Of a stretch of DNA of 64,000 nt, positions 16,619-24,730 are shown one piece after another (position 1 is the stretch's first letter; every line of letters begins with the position of its first letter). Source of the DNA: Nitrososphaeraceae archaeon. Lineage in GTDB: Archaea > Thermoproteota > Nitrososphaeria > Nitrososphaerales > Nitrososphaeraceae. Location: contig JALDRC010000001.1 of the NCBI GenBank assembly GCA_031316115.1, positions 62,001 to 126,000 on the forward strand. Direction: 5' to 3'. The position numbers and the translations under genes are program-made. The notes below the pieces were generated by a model. That model worked only from the letters and a program-made list of their open reading frames with translations, made no database searches and was not told where the DNA came from.

Positions 16619-17314
16619 TTAAATATGAACGAATCGAAAACTTTTATTTTTTGAATCTTTTAGGAATTTTTCTATATCTAAGAGTATATTATTAAATGGA
16701 TATGTATTTACAATCGGTTCATTATTTTTGGAAGTATAATTTTCTTCGTTATCTTGAACATAAAAGTTAGGAACATATGTATTAGATTCAGTTAAATATT
16801 TTTCAAATTCTTCCTTCTCATACAGTATAAAATTTTTATAATGACAATCCATATCTGTAGGAGAAACGATCCATAAATTTTTTTTGTATGGTTGTAATAT
16901 CGAAATACCATCTATCAAATCAAAAGACAAGGAATCATCATCGTTCAAAAATTTAATTATTATAGATTTTTCAGGATATTTTTTTAATATTTTAACTTCT
17001 GGAATGACGATATCAAGTTCTTGTTTTTCTAATAATATTTTTCTAGACGATGGAACTGTTGCGATGGTTAATAAAAAATGTAAGAGGGATTCACACAATT
17101 TAGACAAGTCTTGTTTAAAAGAATATTTCAATTCCTTTAAATTTCTCTCTAAATAGTTTGAATTAATGTATTCGCTTTTGATCCTAGGTATTGCCTTAGA
17201 AAGAATCTCATCGATTAATATTTTTGAGCTAACAATATCTTTTTGAAGTGAAATTGTAATTTTTGGTTTTCCGATTTCTTCCAAAATGTCATAAAGAATA
17301 TCTTTGATCTCCAT
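16619..17314 (-). CDS. Conserved hypothetical protein (231 aa)
   Basis: Begins MEIKDILYDILEEIGKPKIT; the first 90 residues are helical and charged. A mixed alpha/beta part follows with IVIPEVKILKKYPEKSIIIK and LIDGISILQPYKKNLWIVSP, reminiscent of a small nucleotide- or ligand-binding fold, and a poorly conserved Asn-rich end. The start ATG is 49 bp from the divergent membrane-protein gene at 17363, so they share a promoter region. I do not recognise the family. Confidence 0.6.
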   Translation of the reverse strand: MEIKDILYDILEEIGKPKITISLQKDIVSSKILIDEILSKAIPRIKSEYINSNYLERNLKELKYSFKQDLSKLCESLLHFLLTIATVPSSRKILLEKQELDIVIPEVKILKKYPEKSIIIKFLNDDDSLSFDLIDGISILQPYKKNLWIVSPTDMDCHYKNFILYEKEEFEKYLTESNTYVPNFYVQDNEENYTSKNNEPIVNTYPFNNILLDIEKFLKDSKNKSFRFVHI

Positions 17315-17362
17315 AGGTAAAATTATTGATAAGTTTATTAAATATCTTGATATAGAAAAAAC

Positions 17363-17788
17363 ATGGTAAATCTAGCTGCAATCCTATTAAGCATCGCTCT
17401 TATTTTACTAATTATATATGGATTAGATACGATGGTTGCTTCCCAAAAATCTCAAGAAAACCCTTCAGGGACAGGATTTTTACCCATGAATGAAGCAGTA
17501 CGTGGTAGTATTTTTGGTGCTGGTGCTGTACTTTTGTCAATAGTAGGATTCGTAATAGGTCGAAACGAACAATCAAAGATCATTCCAATATTACTAATTG
17601 TCAATGGAGGTCTAATTATCCTAGGAATGGTGATCGTTATAGCAATGAATATTGTGACTTCTACTGAGGAAACTATGAGAACAGTTAGTATTACTATGTT
17701 GTTAGGTGCTATTTTGATAGCACTGGGTGTAATAAAGATTATCAAAGACAGGAAAATACTAGGGAAAAAAACTGATATGTCAAAGTAA
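17363..17788 (+). CDS. Small integral membrane protein (4 TM)
   Basis: 141 residues. Four hydrophobic segments are evident: about 1-22 (LAAILLSIALILLIIYGL), 45-65, 75-98 and 108-128. The loop between TM1 and TM2 holds a Gln/Ser-rich stretch, and the C-terminus is short and basic (KIIKDRKILGKKT). No transporter motif is visible. It starts 48 bp from the divergent 231-residue gene. Confidence 0.65.
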   Translation: MVNLAAILLSIALILLIIYGLDTMVASQKSQENPSGTGFLPMNEAVRGSIFGAGAVLLSIVGFVIGRNEQSKIIPILLIVNGGLIILGMVIVIAMNIVTSTEETMRTVSITMLLGAILIALGVIKIIKDRKILGKKTDMSK

Positions 17789-17996
17789 ATTGTTATAAAT
17801 TACTTTTATCCACAATCAAAATACCCTATTAAATTTATTTTAACAAATGATAATTCCTATAAAACTTGACTTGTTAAAATTTATATTCTATTTTAAGAAA
17901 AATAACAATTGAAAAAATTCATAATACCTTTTATTTTTATTCTATGATTTCTTGACCAAAAACTATTAATGAAAAGATATAATGAAAAGAGTTATT

Positions 17997-18359
17997 CTAA
18001 TCAAAAACAATTTCGTCAAGTGCTGTGGCATCTGCTAGAAGGTCCTGATGCCTTGAAGCAACAATATATCCATTTTTTATTTCGTTGGGAGATATCCACC
18101 TATTTGATGAAGAATAATGTCTTTCTTTCCTTATTCGTTTTTCAAGTTCAGCTATATCTAGTTCTATTTCTTCGATTTCCTGAGTATCTGTATGTTTTGA
18201 AAGCAGGATTATTTTGTCTACAAGAACCCTTCTGCCAAACCTAACGGAGTGATCTCGCGCATTATCATCAATAGCTACAAGTTTTATTTTCATTTGGAAT
18301 TTATTTAAAGCATCTCTACTGGTCAGAACCCTCTCATCTACGAATCGGTCGTAACTCAA
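17997..18359 (-). CDS. Hypothetical protein with central charged helix (120 aa)
   Basis: Begins MSYDRFVDERVLTSRDALNK. An N-terminal beta-rich part (MKIKLVAIDDNARDHSVRFG) is followed by a charged helix (EIEEIELDIAELEKRIRKER) and a tail ISPNEIKNGYIVASRHQDLL. The look is that of a small nucleic-acid-binding or scaffold protein, but I know no match. It precedes the Zn-ribbon/OB gene by about 70 bp downstream in the same direction. Confidence 0.55.
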   Translation of the reverse strand: MSYDRFVDERVLTSRDALNKFQMKIKLVAIDDNARDHSVRFGRRVLVDKIILLSKHTDTQEIEEIELDIAELEKRIRKERHYSSSNRWISPNEIKNGYIVASRHQDLLADATALDEIVFD

Positions 18360-18427
18360 TTTAATCCTAAATTAGCTTGATAGATATATTAAGTAATCTA
18401 GATTATCGTTCGAATTAGAATATTTTA

Positions 18428-18913
18428 TCATATACTAACCAGTTTGAATTTATAAAATAGACTATTTTCCAAAATACCGCATTTTTGTAATTTTACACGT
18501 ACTCGGGAATAATCAAAAAGTCCATTTGCTTTGAGATTTTGACAATTAAAGGTATTAATATAATTGTATGTTGTTTTATTAATAGAACCTAAGAGTTTTA
18601 CACCAGTAAAATCAACTAATCCAATTATGTCGACTTCTCTTGTTATTGATTGGTTTGATTTGATTTGCTTTTTTCCTACAAAGGAATGAAAGATTTCTAT
18701 TAATTTTCCGTCCTGCCGCTTTAAATCAATTAGGTCCAATCTGTTGAAACAATTTGTACAATAATCAGAGGGAGGCCAGATATTTTTTTTACAGGTTTGG
18801 CAATAAGGCATCATAAACTTTCCTTTTCTCATAAATTTCATAAAAGTTTCATAATTGCTAAGAGAGATATTGGAATTTCTTTTCCTAAGATTTTTTTTTT
18901 GTTTTCTGTCCAT
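18428..18913 (-). CDS. Zn-ribbon/OB-fold acyl-CoA-associated protein (DUF35)
   Basis: 161 residues. Residues 35-56 hold the four-Cys ribbon (MPYCQTCKKNIWPPSDYC then TNC), and the C-terminal part is an OB fold, the arrangement of the DUF35 family. These proteins pair with SCP-x type thiolases and thiolase-like enzymes, probably channelling or binding acyl-CoA. The gene lies 52 bp downstream of such a thiolase on the same strand, as expected of a complex. Length is slightly above the usual 130-145 because of a basic N-terminal extension. Confidence 0.8.
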   Translation of the reverse strand: MDRKQKKNLRKRNSNISLSNYETFMKFMRKGKFMMPYCQTCKKNIWPPSDYCTNCFNRLDLIDLKRQDGKLIEIFHSFVGKKQIKSNQSITREVDIIGLVDFTGVKLLGSINKTTYNYINTFNCQNLKANGLFDYSRVRVKLQKCGILENSLFYKFKLVSI

Positions 18914-18965
18914 AAAGTAAACCAGTATTCTTCTATTTGTAATTATTTTCTATAAATTTAGGTTT

Positions 18966-20438
18966 TTATTTTTCTAAGATTATTATTGAAGCAGAAGTTC
19001 CTGCTGCGGCTAAATTGTGAACTAATCCTCTTTTAATGTCCGATTTAATTTGTCTGCCATGAACTTTATTATTATTTGTCTTTGTATTAACAGAATTGTT
19101 TTCATTGTACAATGCATTTGTAACGAATTTTAATTGATCGTTCCAGTAGATGTCATCATCAATTGTTCCACATAATTGTTTAAAAATTTCAACAGTTTGG
19201 GCTATTCCGGTAGCCCCTAAAGGATGACCACATCCTAAAATACCACCTCTTGGATTTATATACATATCCTGATCTTTGTTATCAATAAATCTTCCTCCTT
19301 TTCCTTCCCCAACAAAGCCCAAGTCCTCATACGCAATAATTTCTAAAATAGAAAATGCATCATGTATTTCAGCCAAATCGATATGACTAGGTTTTATTCT
19401 TGCCATTTCATACGCCTGTCTTGCAGCATTTTTTGCTGGGGAAGATTTGAAAATAGACTCAATTGAATTTCCTAAACTAGCTGAAAAAGTTTGTTGACCA
19501 ATCCCTTTTATACATATTGGTATAATTTCTTGTTTTGAGTATTTTTCCTTGTTATCAGACAACAGATTAGAAGTAGTTGAAAATTTACTTGATTTTGTTT
19601 TATTCCTTGATAATTGGTCTTTATCTAGCTTAGAGGTATAAAAAGAAATTTTATCATTAGCAGTTAATAAAATAGACGAAGCTCCATCGCAAATCATTGA
19701 ACATTCTAGCAAATGTAGTGGATCTATAAGTAATTTTGAATTCATCACTTGACTTAGAGTCAAATTCTTGCCACTGTTAATCGCAATATGGTTGTATTTT
19801 GCCTTTAAATAGTTCTTGACAGGAATACTGCAAATTTTTTCTTCATCTATTCGATACTTATTCTTGTACATTTTTTTAATGATAGCGGCCCAGTAAATTG
19901 GTAAATTAAATTGACCCCTAGAAATATCTCGTGTTAAAACGCGACCAGGAGAGTCACACAATTCTGCCCCAATAACAAGAGCACAATCACATAATCCGGA
20001 AGCTATGTAGGAATAAGCTGAAATTATCGCGTTTGTTCCTGAATTACAAAGATTATCTATTCTATGTGAAATCTTTGGTTTTATTCCTAAAATCTCAGAA
20101 ATAATACTAGAAAGATATTGTTCAGTAGAACATGATGAGAAGATGACAGCATCTATAAGATCTCTTGGAAATCCAGTTTTTTTCAAAAGTGATATTGTTG
20201 GTTCTAATGCGAGTTGAATTATGTTTCTGTTAATATCTATATTACTATTTAGAATGTCGGAATTATTGGAATCAAAAGTGTGGATTGTATTGATTATTTT
20301 ACGCGTTTTATTAGGCTCATTGGTTGAATTAACAGTAGAATCTGTATTATTTTTATTTCTTATATTAACTGTATTAGAAATATACCCTATTTTTCTAAAT
20401 ACAGAAGTTTCACCAGCAAAGATCGAAACTTTTCTCAC
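18966..20438 (-). CDS. Thiolase, SCP-x/acetyl-CoA acetyltransferase type, with Asn-rich insertions
   Basis: 490 residues, compared with 385-400 for typical archaeal thiolases. The nucleophile Cys sits in RIDNLCNSGTNAI; the later catalytic His is in EIHDAFS and the second Cys in GCGHPLGATGIAQ. Two low-complexity insertions explain the length: Asn/Thr-rich at about residues 22-70 and Lys/Ser-rich at about 285-315. It catalyses thiolytic or Claisen chemistry on acyl-CoA, with the Zn-ribbon/OB protein as probable partner. Its ATG overlaps the stop of the luciferase-like gene by 4 bp, so they are translationally coupled. Confidence 0.85.
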   Translation of the reverse strand: MRKVSIFAGETSVFRKIGYISNTVNIRNKNNTDSTVNSTNEPNKTRKIINTIHTFDSNNSDILNSNIDINRNIIQLALEPTISLLKKTGFPRDLIDAVIFSSCSTEQYLSSIISEILGIKPKISHRIDNLCNSGTNAIISAYSYIASGLCDCALVIGAELCDSPGRVLTRDISRGQFNLPIYWAAIIKKMYKNKYRIDEEKICSIPVKNYLKAKYNHIAINSGKNLTLSQVMNSKLLIDPLHLLECSMICDGASSILLTANDKISFYTSKLDKDQLSRNKTKSSKFSTTSNLLSDNKEKYSKQEIIPICIKGIGQQTFSASLGNSIESIFKSSPAKNAARQAYEMARIKPSHIDLAEIHDAFSILEIIAYEDLGFVGEGKGGRFIDNKDQDMYINPRGGILGCGHPLGATGIAQTVEIFKQLCGTIDDDIYWNDQLKFVTNALYNENNSVNTKTNNNKVHGRQIKSDIKRGLVHNLAAAGTSASIIILEK

Positions 20439-21508
20439 TCTGAGAAAGTTGATAACAATTCCCTAATTGAACTTTCTGAATCATTTCCAACTGGATTAAT
20501 CTGAATTATTGGTAAATCTATACCAGTATTGATAAAACTTTTTAACGCTTTTCTACAATCTTCCTGGGCGCCACAAATAGTCAAGGTGTCTAACATACGA
20601 TCTGATACGAATTTATGAATATTCTCTATCCCTTTGGTTTTGTATTCATTTGTTATGGTCTCTACTTCATCCTGAAAACCATTTTTGAGTAGAAATCTCG
20701 CATAATATTTTCCTACAGCAACATAGAAAGCGAGTGTTTTTGCAGCTCTTTCCCTCGCTTTTTCAGGGTCTTGATCTGATACTGCAGTTATAAATGCACA
20801 ACAAATCTCAAACTTTCTTTTTTGTGAGCAAAAATACGAGCCTTTTGCATTCAAATCATTTTTCTCATTTGTCAGATTGTCTGGATTATCATTAAGATAA
20901 TCATCTTCAATTTTATTTCTAATATAATCTACAATTTCCTTTAATTCTTGTTTTGGTCTCAAATATAATAAAACGCCATCTGAAAATTCACAGGATAGAT
21001 CCACCATTCCCTTGTTTACTGCGGCAGTAAAGATAGGAATATTTTCTCGTCTTGGTTTAAATAATATTTTGAAATCATTGATTTTGAAGTACTTTCCATC
21101 AAACTTTACTTTAGAACCTTTCATTATCATTCTGATGCATTGGATATATTCTCTCATTTTTTCAAATGGATTATCGAATTTTATTCCGTGCCAATTCTCT
21201 ACCAAGGCAGGAGTACTAACTCCAAGTCCTAAAATTGATCTATTGTTGGACAAAATATCAAGTGTCGAAATCCCCATTGCAACCGTCGCGGGAGTTCTAG
21301 AATGAATGCTAATTATTCCAGTTCCTAGTTTAACTTTACTTGTTACCTGCGAAAGCGCTCCTAAGGATACAAAAGCTTCGCGACCCCACGACTCAGGAAC
21401 CCATAAAGAATCCACATTTTTCTGAATTTCAGCGTTCTTAGCAAAACGCAAAATAGAATCGATAGATAATAGGGTACCAATATTATATCCCACTCGATCT
21501 ATTTCCAT
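20435..21508 (-). CDS. Luciferase-like (LLM) F420/flavin-dependent oxidoreductase
   Basis: 357 residues with the TIM-barrel pattern of the LLM family: SLWVPESWGREAF near residue 35, KLGTGIISIHSRTP near 60, and ILGLGVSTPALVENWHG near 95. Archaeal members usually use coenzyme F420 (methylene-tetrahydromethanopterin reductase or alkane/alcohol oxidoreductase relatives). A hydrophilic insertion lies around residues 195-215. Position directly before the thiolase suggests oxidation or reduction of an acyl or carbonyl compound. The exact substrate is unknown. Confidence 0.8.
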   Translation of the reverse strand: MEIDRVGYNIGTLLSIDSILRFAKNAEIQKNVDSLWVPESWGREAFVSLGALSQVTSKVKLGTGIISIHSRTPATVAMGISTLDILSNNRSILGLGVSTPALVENWHGIKFDNPFEKMREYIQCIRMIMKGSKVKFDGKYFKINDFKILFKPRRENIPIFTAAVNKGMVDLSCEFSDGVLLYLRPKQELKEIVDYIRNKIEDDYLNDNPDNLTNEKNDLNAKGSYFCSQKRKFEICCAFITAVSDQDPEKARERAAKTLAFYVAVGKYYARFLLKNGFQDEVETITNEYKTKGIENIHKFVSDRMLDTLTICGAQEDCRKALKSFINTGIDLPIIQINPVGNDSESSIRELLSTFSE

Positions 21509-21525
21509 AACATCTTCATAAAAAT

Positions 21526-22212
21526 CTAGATTCGTTCGTTATCTAATTCTTTTCCCGCTTCATCAATATCTTTATGTGAATCTATAGATCTCCAAAAAGT
21601 ATCTGGAAATTTAATACCTTTCAGTTTACCTTCTTTAGCCATTTTAGGTAAGGCGGTTGTTTCTATATTTCCATTATCTGGAAGATAATCAAAAATTTCT
21701 TTGGTGAAGTAATAAACTCCTGCATTTATCCATTTATCTGGTATTTCTGGTTTTTCTTCAAAACCAATTACATCGGATTTATCATTAATGTTTACTACTC
21801 CATATGGGCTCCTGAGAGGAACCAGCGCTATAGTAGATTTATTTTCCCTGCATAATCTATGAGGATCTAAATTTGTAAGGATATCCCCGTTAGTCATAAA
21901 AAATCCATTATCAGTGGTTCCGGTTAATAAACTAGAAGAATTTTTTAATGCACCTCCTGTCCCTAGAGGTACATCTTCTACAACATACCCGAGTCGAATA
22001 CCGAATTTGTTTCCACTACCTAAATAATCTATTATCATCTCTTTAAGATAACCTACACAAATAATGATTTCATCGATGTTATGCTTTTTAAACCATCGAA
22101 TTTGCCATTCTAAGATCGGTACATTTAGTACTTCAATCATAGGTTTAGGTCTGTCATTGGTAAGCGGTTTTAGTCTCTTTCCTAAACCTCCTGCTAGAAT
22201 TACAGCCTTCAT
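21526..22212 (-). CDS. Sugar-1-phosphate nucleotidyltransferase
   Basis: 228 residues. The N-terminal GGLGKRLKPLTNDRPKPMIE is the nucleotide-binding signature of glucose-1-phosphate thymidylyl- and mannose-1-phosphate guanylyltransferases. The metal aspartate is in FMTNGDILTNLD, and a sugar-binding GFEEKPEIPDKWINAG follows. It makes an NDP-sugar for glycan or lipid glycosylation. It lies 17 bp upstream of the LLM gene in the same operon, an unexpected pairing. It lacks the C-terminal acyltransferase repeats found in longer archaeal homologues. Confidence 0.85.
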   Translation of the reverse strand: MKAVILAGGLGKRLKPLTNDRPKPMIEVLNVPILEWQIRWFKKHNIDEIIICVGYLKEMIIDYLGSGNKFGIRLGYVVEDVPLGTGGALKNSSSLLTGTTDNGFFMTNGDILTNLDPHRLCRENKSTIALVPLRSPYGVVNINDKSDVIGFEEKPEIPDKWINAGVYYFTKEIFDYLPDNGNIETTALPKMAKEGKLKGIKFPDTFWRSIDSHKDIDEAGKELDNERI

Positions 22213-22769
22213 TACACTAGAATCTATCGTAGATTATAAAAGAGTAACTGATTAATTCTATTATATTTTTTTCTATAATAGAAAAAAAATATTGAATTAG
22301 TTAATAAATAAATTGTAAAATATGTATCATTTATCTAATAAATTAATATATAATGCTCTTGTTATCGAGATTATAAAAAATATTTCATTTACTAGACATA
22401 TATATTCAATTTTAATGTAATAAAGTCCTCTCCATATTGATTCAATGTTCTGTAAAACCCTAAGGATAAAATACTCTCAATATTCACTTTTTCTAATATG
22501 TTCCATGTTCAATTGTCATAGATTTTTTAATATTTACTTTAAATTTCAAGTTAATAGAACCTGATTCAATATCCTAACTGAAATATTAGATTAAAAATCA
22601 TTGTGTTATTTCTTATTAATAAAAGTTTTTTTGGATTTGATAATTGAATTCTGTTGTAAATTGTGATTACAACTAATATTTAGCAATTATTGAGACATTT
22701 AATTAGATATAATTAAAAATAAACCTCAATTATTTAGACACAAATAAATAATACATTATAAACAACAAA
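22213..22769. other. AT-rich intergenic region, no gene seen
   Basis: About 557 bp between the nucleotidyltransferase and tRNA-Asn. It is rich in A/T runs and has no coding traces, repeats or hairpins that stand out. It must contain the promoter of the four-gene operon at its left end. Confidence 0.5.
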
Positions 22770-22873
22770 CGCCGCTGATCAGACTCGAACTGATGACCCA
22801 CTGGTTAACAGCCAGTTAAGCTCCAGAGCATATTATGCTCTCGATTTGCTCTACCATGCTGAGCTACAGCGGC
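22770..22873 (-). tRNA. tRNA-Asn(GUU) with a 30-nt non-canonical intron
   Basis: On the minus strand the acceptor GCCGCTG pairs with CAGCGGC, with discriminator G at 22770. The D arm (GCTC/GAGC), T arm (ATCAG/CTGAT around TTCGAGT) and anticodon stem ACTGG/CCAGT with loop CTGTTAA (anticodon GTT) are all standard once 22816-22845 is removed. The intron hairpin is AGAGCAT-AAT-ATGCTCT. A bulge-helix-bulge can be drawn: 4-bp helix GAGC:GCTT with bulges AAA and AAC, cut to leave A27 joined to C28. So the intron lies inside the anticodon stem, not at the usual 37/38. Confidence 0.9.
22816..22845 (-). other. Archaeal tRNA intron between nucleotides 27 and 28
   Basis: 30 nt inside tRNA-Asn. It is the only removal that restores a normal cloverleaf, and its ends lie in the two 3-nt bulges of a relaxed bulge-helix-bulge motif cut by the archaeal splicing endonuclease. 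Exact ends are ambiguous by one or two A residues from sequence alone, but all choices give the same mature tRNA. Confidence 0.75.
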
Positions 22874-23152
22874 ATTTAACTATTTTTTTTTACATGAGAA
22901 TAAAAATGTTTTCTTATATAATTTCATAAACATAGAGAATAATAAAATTAAATTCATTTATTAAAATCATTTAATGGGTAAGGAATTTAAACTATTAACT
23001 GTTTATATTGTAGAGGTTATATCATTAATCGATATCCTAATGCTCTAGCAATATTTTTTTTCTCAGATCATACTGTACTTTAAACATTAATCTTGAACGA
23101 GGCATAACATCTTGAATAAAAATATACATTGGTTATTAAAAAATTAGAGATA

Positions 23153-24694
23153 TTATTTTAATGATGCTTCAAGTGTAGGCAATATCTGATCAAATTGAGT
23201 AGGAACCGAAATGGATGCAAATTCCAACAAAGGTGCATGCCATATTCCAAAACCCACCATAAATATCATGCCAAATAAGAGTACGCATAAGATTATCTTG
23301 GGTTCTTTTATCCTTGAAGTATCTTTACTTTCATCAAGATACATTTTTCTGATTATCCACATATAATATCCAAGAGAAAGAGCGCTGTTTAATAATCCAG
23401 CAATTGCCAGATAAGGTCCCCATGATATAACCGATCCGCTATCAATTGCTGATTCGAAAATTACCAATTTACTCCAAAATCCGTTAAGAGGGGGTACTCC
23501 TGCTAATGCTAATAGAGAAATGGTAAATGCGATGGCTGTTATCGGCATTCTCTTGCCAAGACCGACATATCTATCCAAACTATAACCTGCAATCCCAATT
23601 GCGAATGCAGCAATAGCAATAAATGCAACGGATTTCATAACTGCGTGATTTAAAATATGGAAAAGGGAGCCTTCCAACCCCATAGCTGCATAAGGCGCAA
23701 CTGCCAACCCAATTAGAATATACCCTGCTTGTGCTATACTTGAATATGCCATTATCCTGGGGACGCTTTTTTGCAATAAAGCCGCAAGATTTCCTACTGT
23801 CATCGTGATAATTGCAAGAATAGCTAGTACAATACTCCAATCCGGGCTAAGAACAAACATTCCTATTACTACCACTCTTATAGCAGCAGCAAAACCTGCT
23901 TTTTTAGTTCCTGCAGCTAGTAACGCACCAATTGTCGTTGGAGCACCCTCATATGTATCTGGGAGCCACATATGAAATGGTACAAGGCCCATCTTGAATC
24001 CAAATCCAGCGACAAATAATCCAATAGCCAAATAAGAGATAGGTATAAAACCTCCAATTAATTGATTTGATTGGCTCTGTAAGTTATTATTGGCTAGTAT
24101 CAATATAGATTCTCCAATATTTGTTGTCCCTGTAACACCATAGACTAGACCAATTGCTAGAACTAATATCGCAGAGGAAAGAGCGCCGAACATAAAGTAT
24201 TTTATCGCAGCTTCGTTTGAGATCGGATCTCTCTTTGCATAGGCTGCAAGTGCATATGTAGGAATCGACATTAATTCCCATGCAATAAACAACATTACGA
24301 AATCAGTTGAATAGGCAATCAAAACCATTCCTATTGTTGAAAGTAGAATAAGAGAATAATATGATGCAGGGTTCACAATCCCTCGCATATAATTCCAGGA
24401 AGAAGCAGATACCATAATTGAAACTATTAATAGTGTAATAGCAAAAAATGAACCAAACATATCGTCAACTAAGACATCTGGGCCAAAACTCATGGAAGGT
24501 AATGGTTCTCCTCCTATTACCCTAAAAATTATTATAAGAATAGCAACTATAAGAGTCCCAAATGTTATTCCGCTAAATAACTTATTTTTCTTTTTACCTT
24601 TTTCTTTTTTAATAGCATCTAAGACTGGTATCGATAATCCTACCGTTCCTAGCAATATTATTATTAAGATTGGTGTTGATGATAAGTCAATCAT
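23153..24694 (-). CDS. nuoN: NADH dehydrogenase-like Complex I subunit N
   Basis: 513 residues, about 14 membrane segments, antiporter-like subunit (Proton_antipo_M). The proton-channel lysine region is visible as GFKMGLVPFHMWLPDTYEGA near residue 235, and the discontinuous-helix HILNHAVMKS follows near 345. It is the last gene of the 11-gene operon A-B-C-D-H-I-J-K-M-L-N. The subunit pumps protons in the membrane arm. It lies 36 bp after nuoL, typical in length. Confidence 0.95.
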   Translation of the reverse strand: MIDLSSTPILIIILLGTVGLSIPVLDAIKKEKGKKKNKLFSGITFGTLIVAILIIIFRVIGGEPLPSMSFGPDVLVDDMFGSFFAITLLIVSIMVSASSWNYMRGIVNPASYYSLILLSTIGMVLIAYSTDFVMLFIAWELMSIPTYALAAYAKRDPISNEAAIKYFMFGALSSAILVLAIGLVYGVTGTTNIGESILILANNNLQSQSNQLIGGFIPISYLAIGLFVAGFGFKMGLVPFHMWLPDTYEGAPTTIGALLAAGTKKAGFAAAIRVVVIGMFVLSPDWSIVLAILAIITMTVGNLAALLQKSVPRIMAYSSIAQAGYILIGLAVAPYAAMGLEGSLFHILNHAVMKSVAFIAIAAFAIGIAGYSLDRYVGLGKRMPITAIAFTISLLALAGVPPLNGFWSKLVIFESAIDSGSVISWGPYLAIAGLLNSALSLGYYMWIIRKMYLDESKDTSRIKEPKIILCVLLFGMIFMVGFGIWHAPLLEFASISVPTQFDQILPTLEASLK

Positions 24695-24730
24695 TCTTTT
24701 AATTTAAAACCTCCATATTCACATACACTC

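Noticed and set aside
22816-22845. tRNA-Asn as a pseudogene with a disrupted D/anticodon junction
   Set aside because: Removing 30 nt restores every stem perfectly and the ends fit a bulge-helix-bulge, so an intron is the better explanation.
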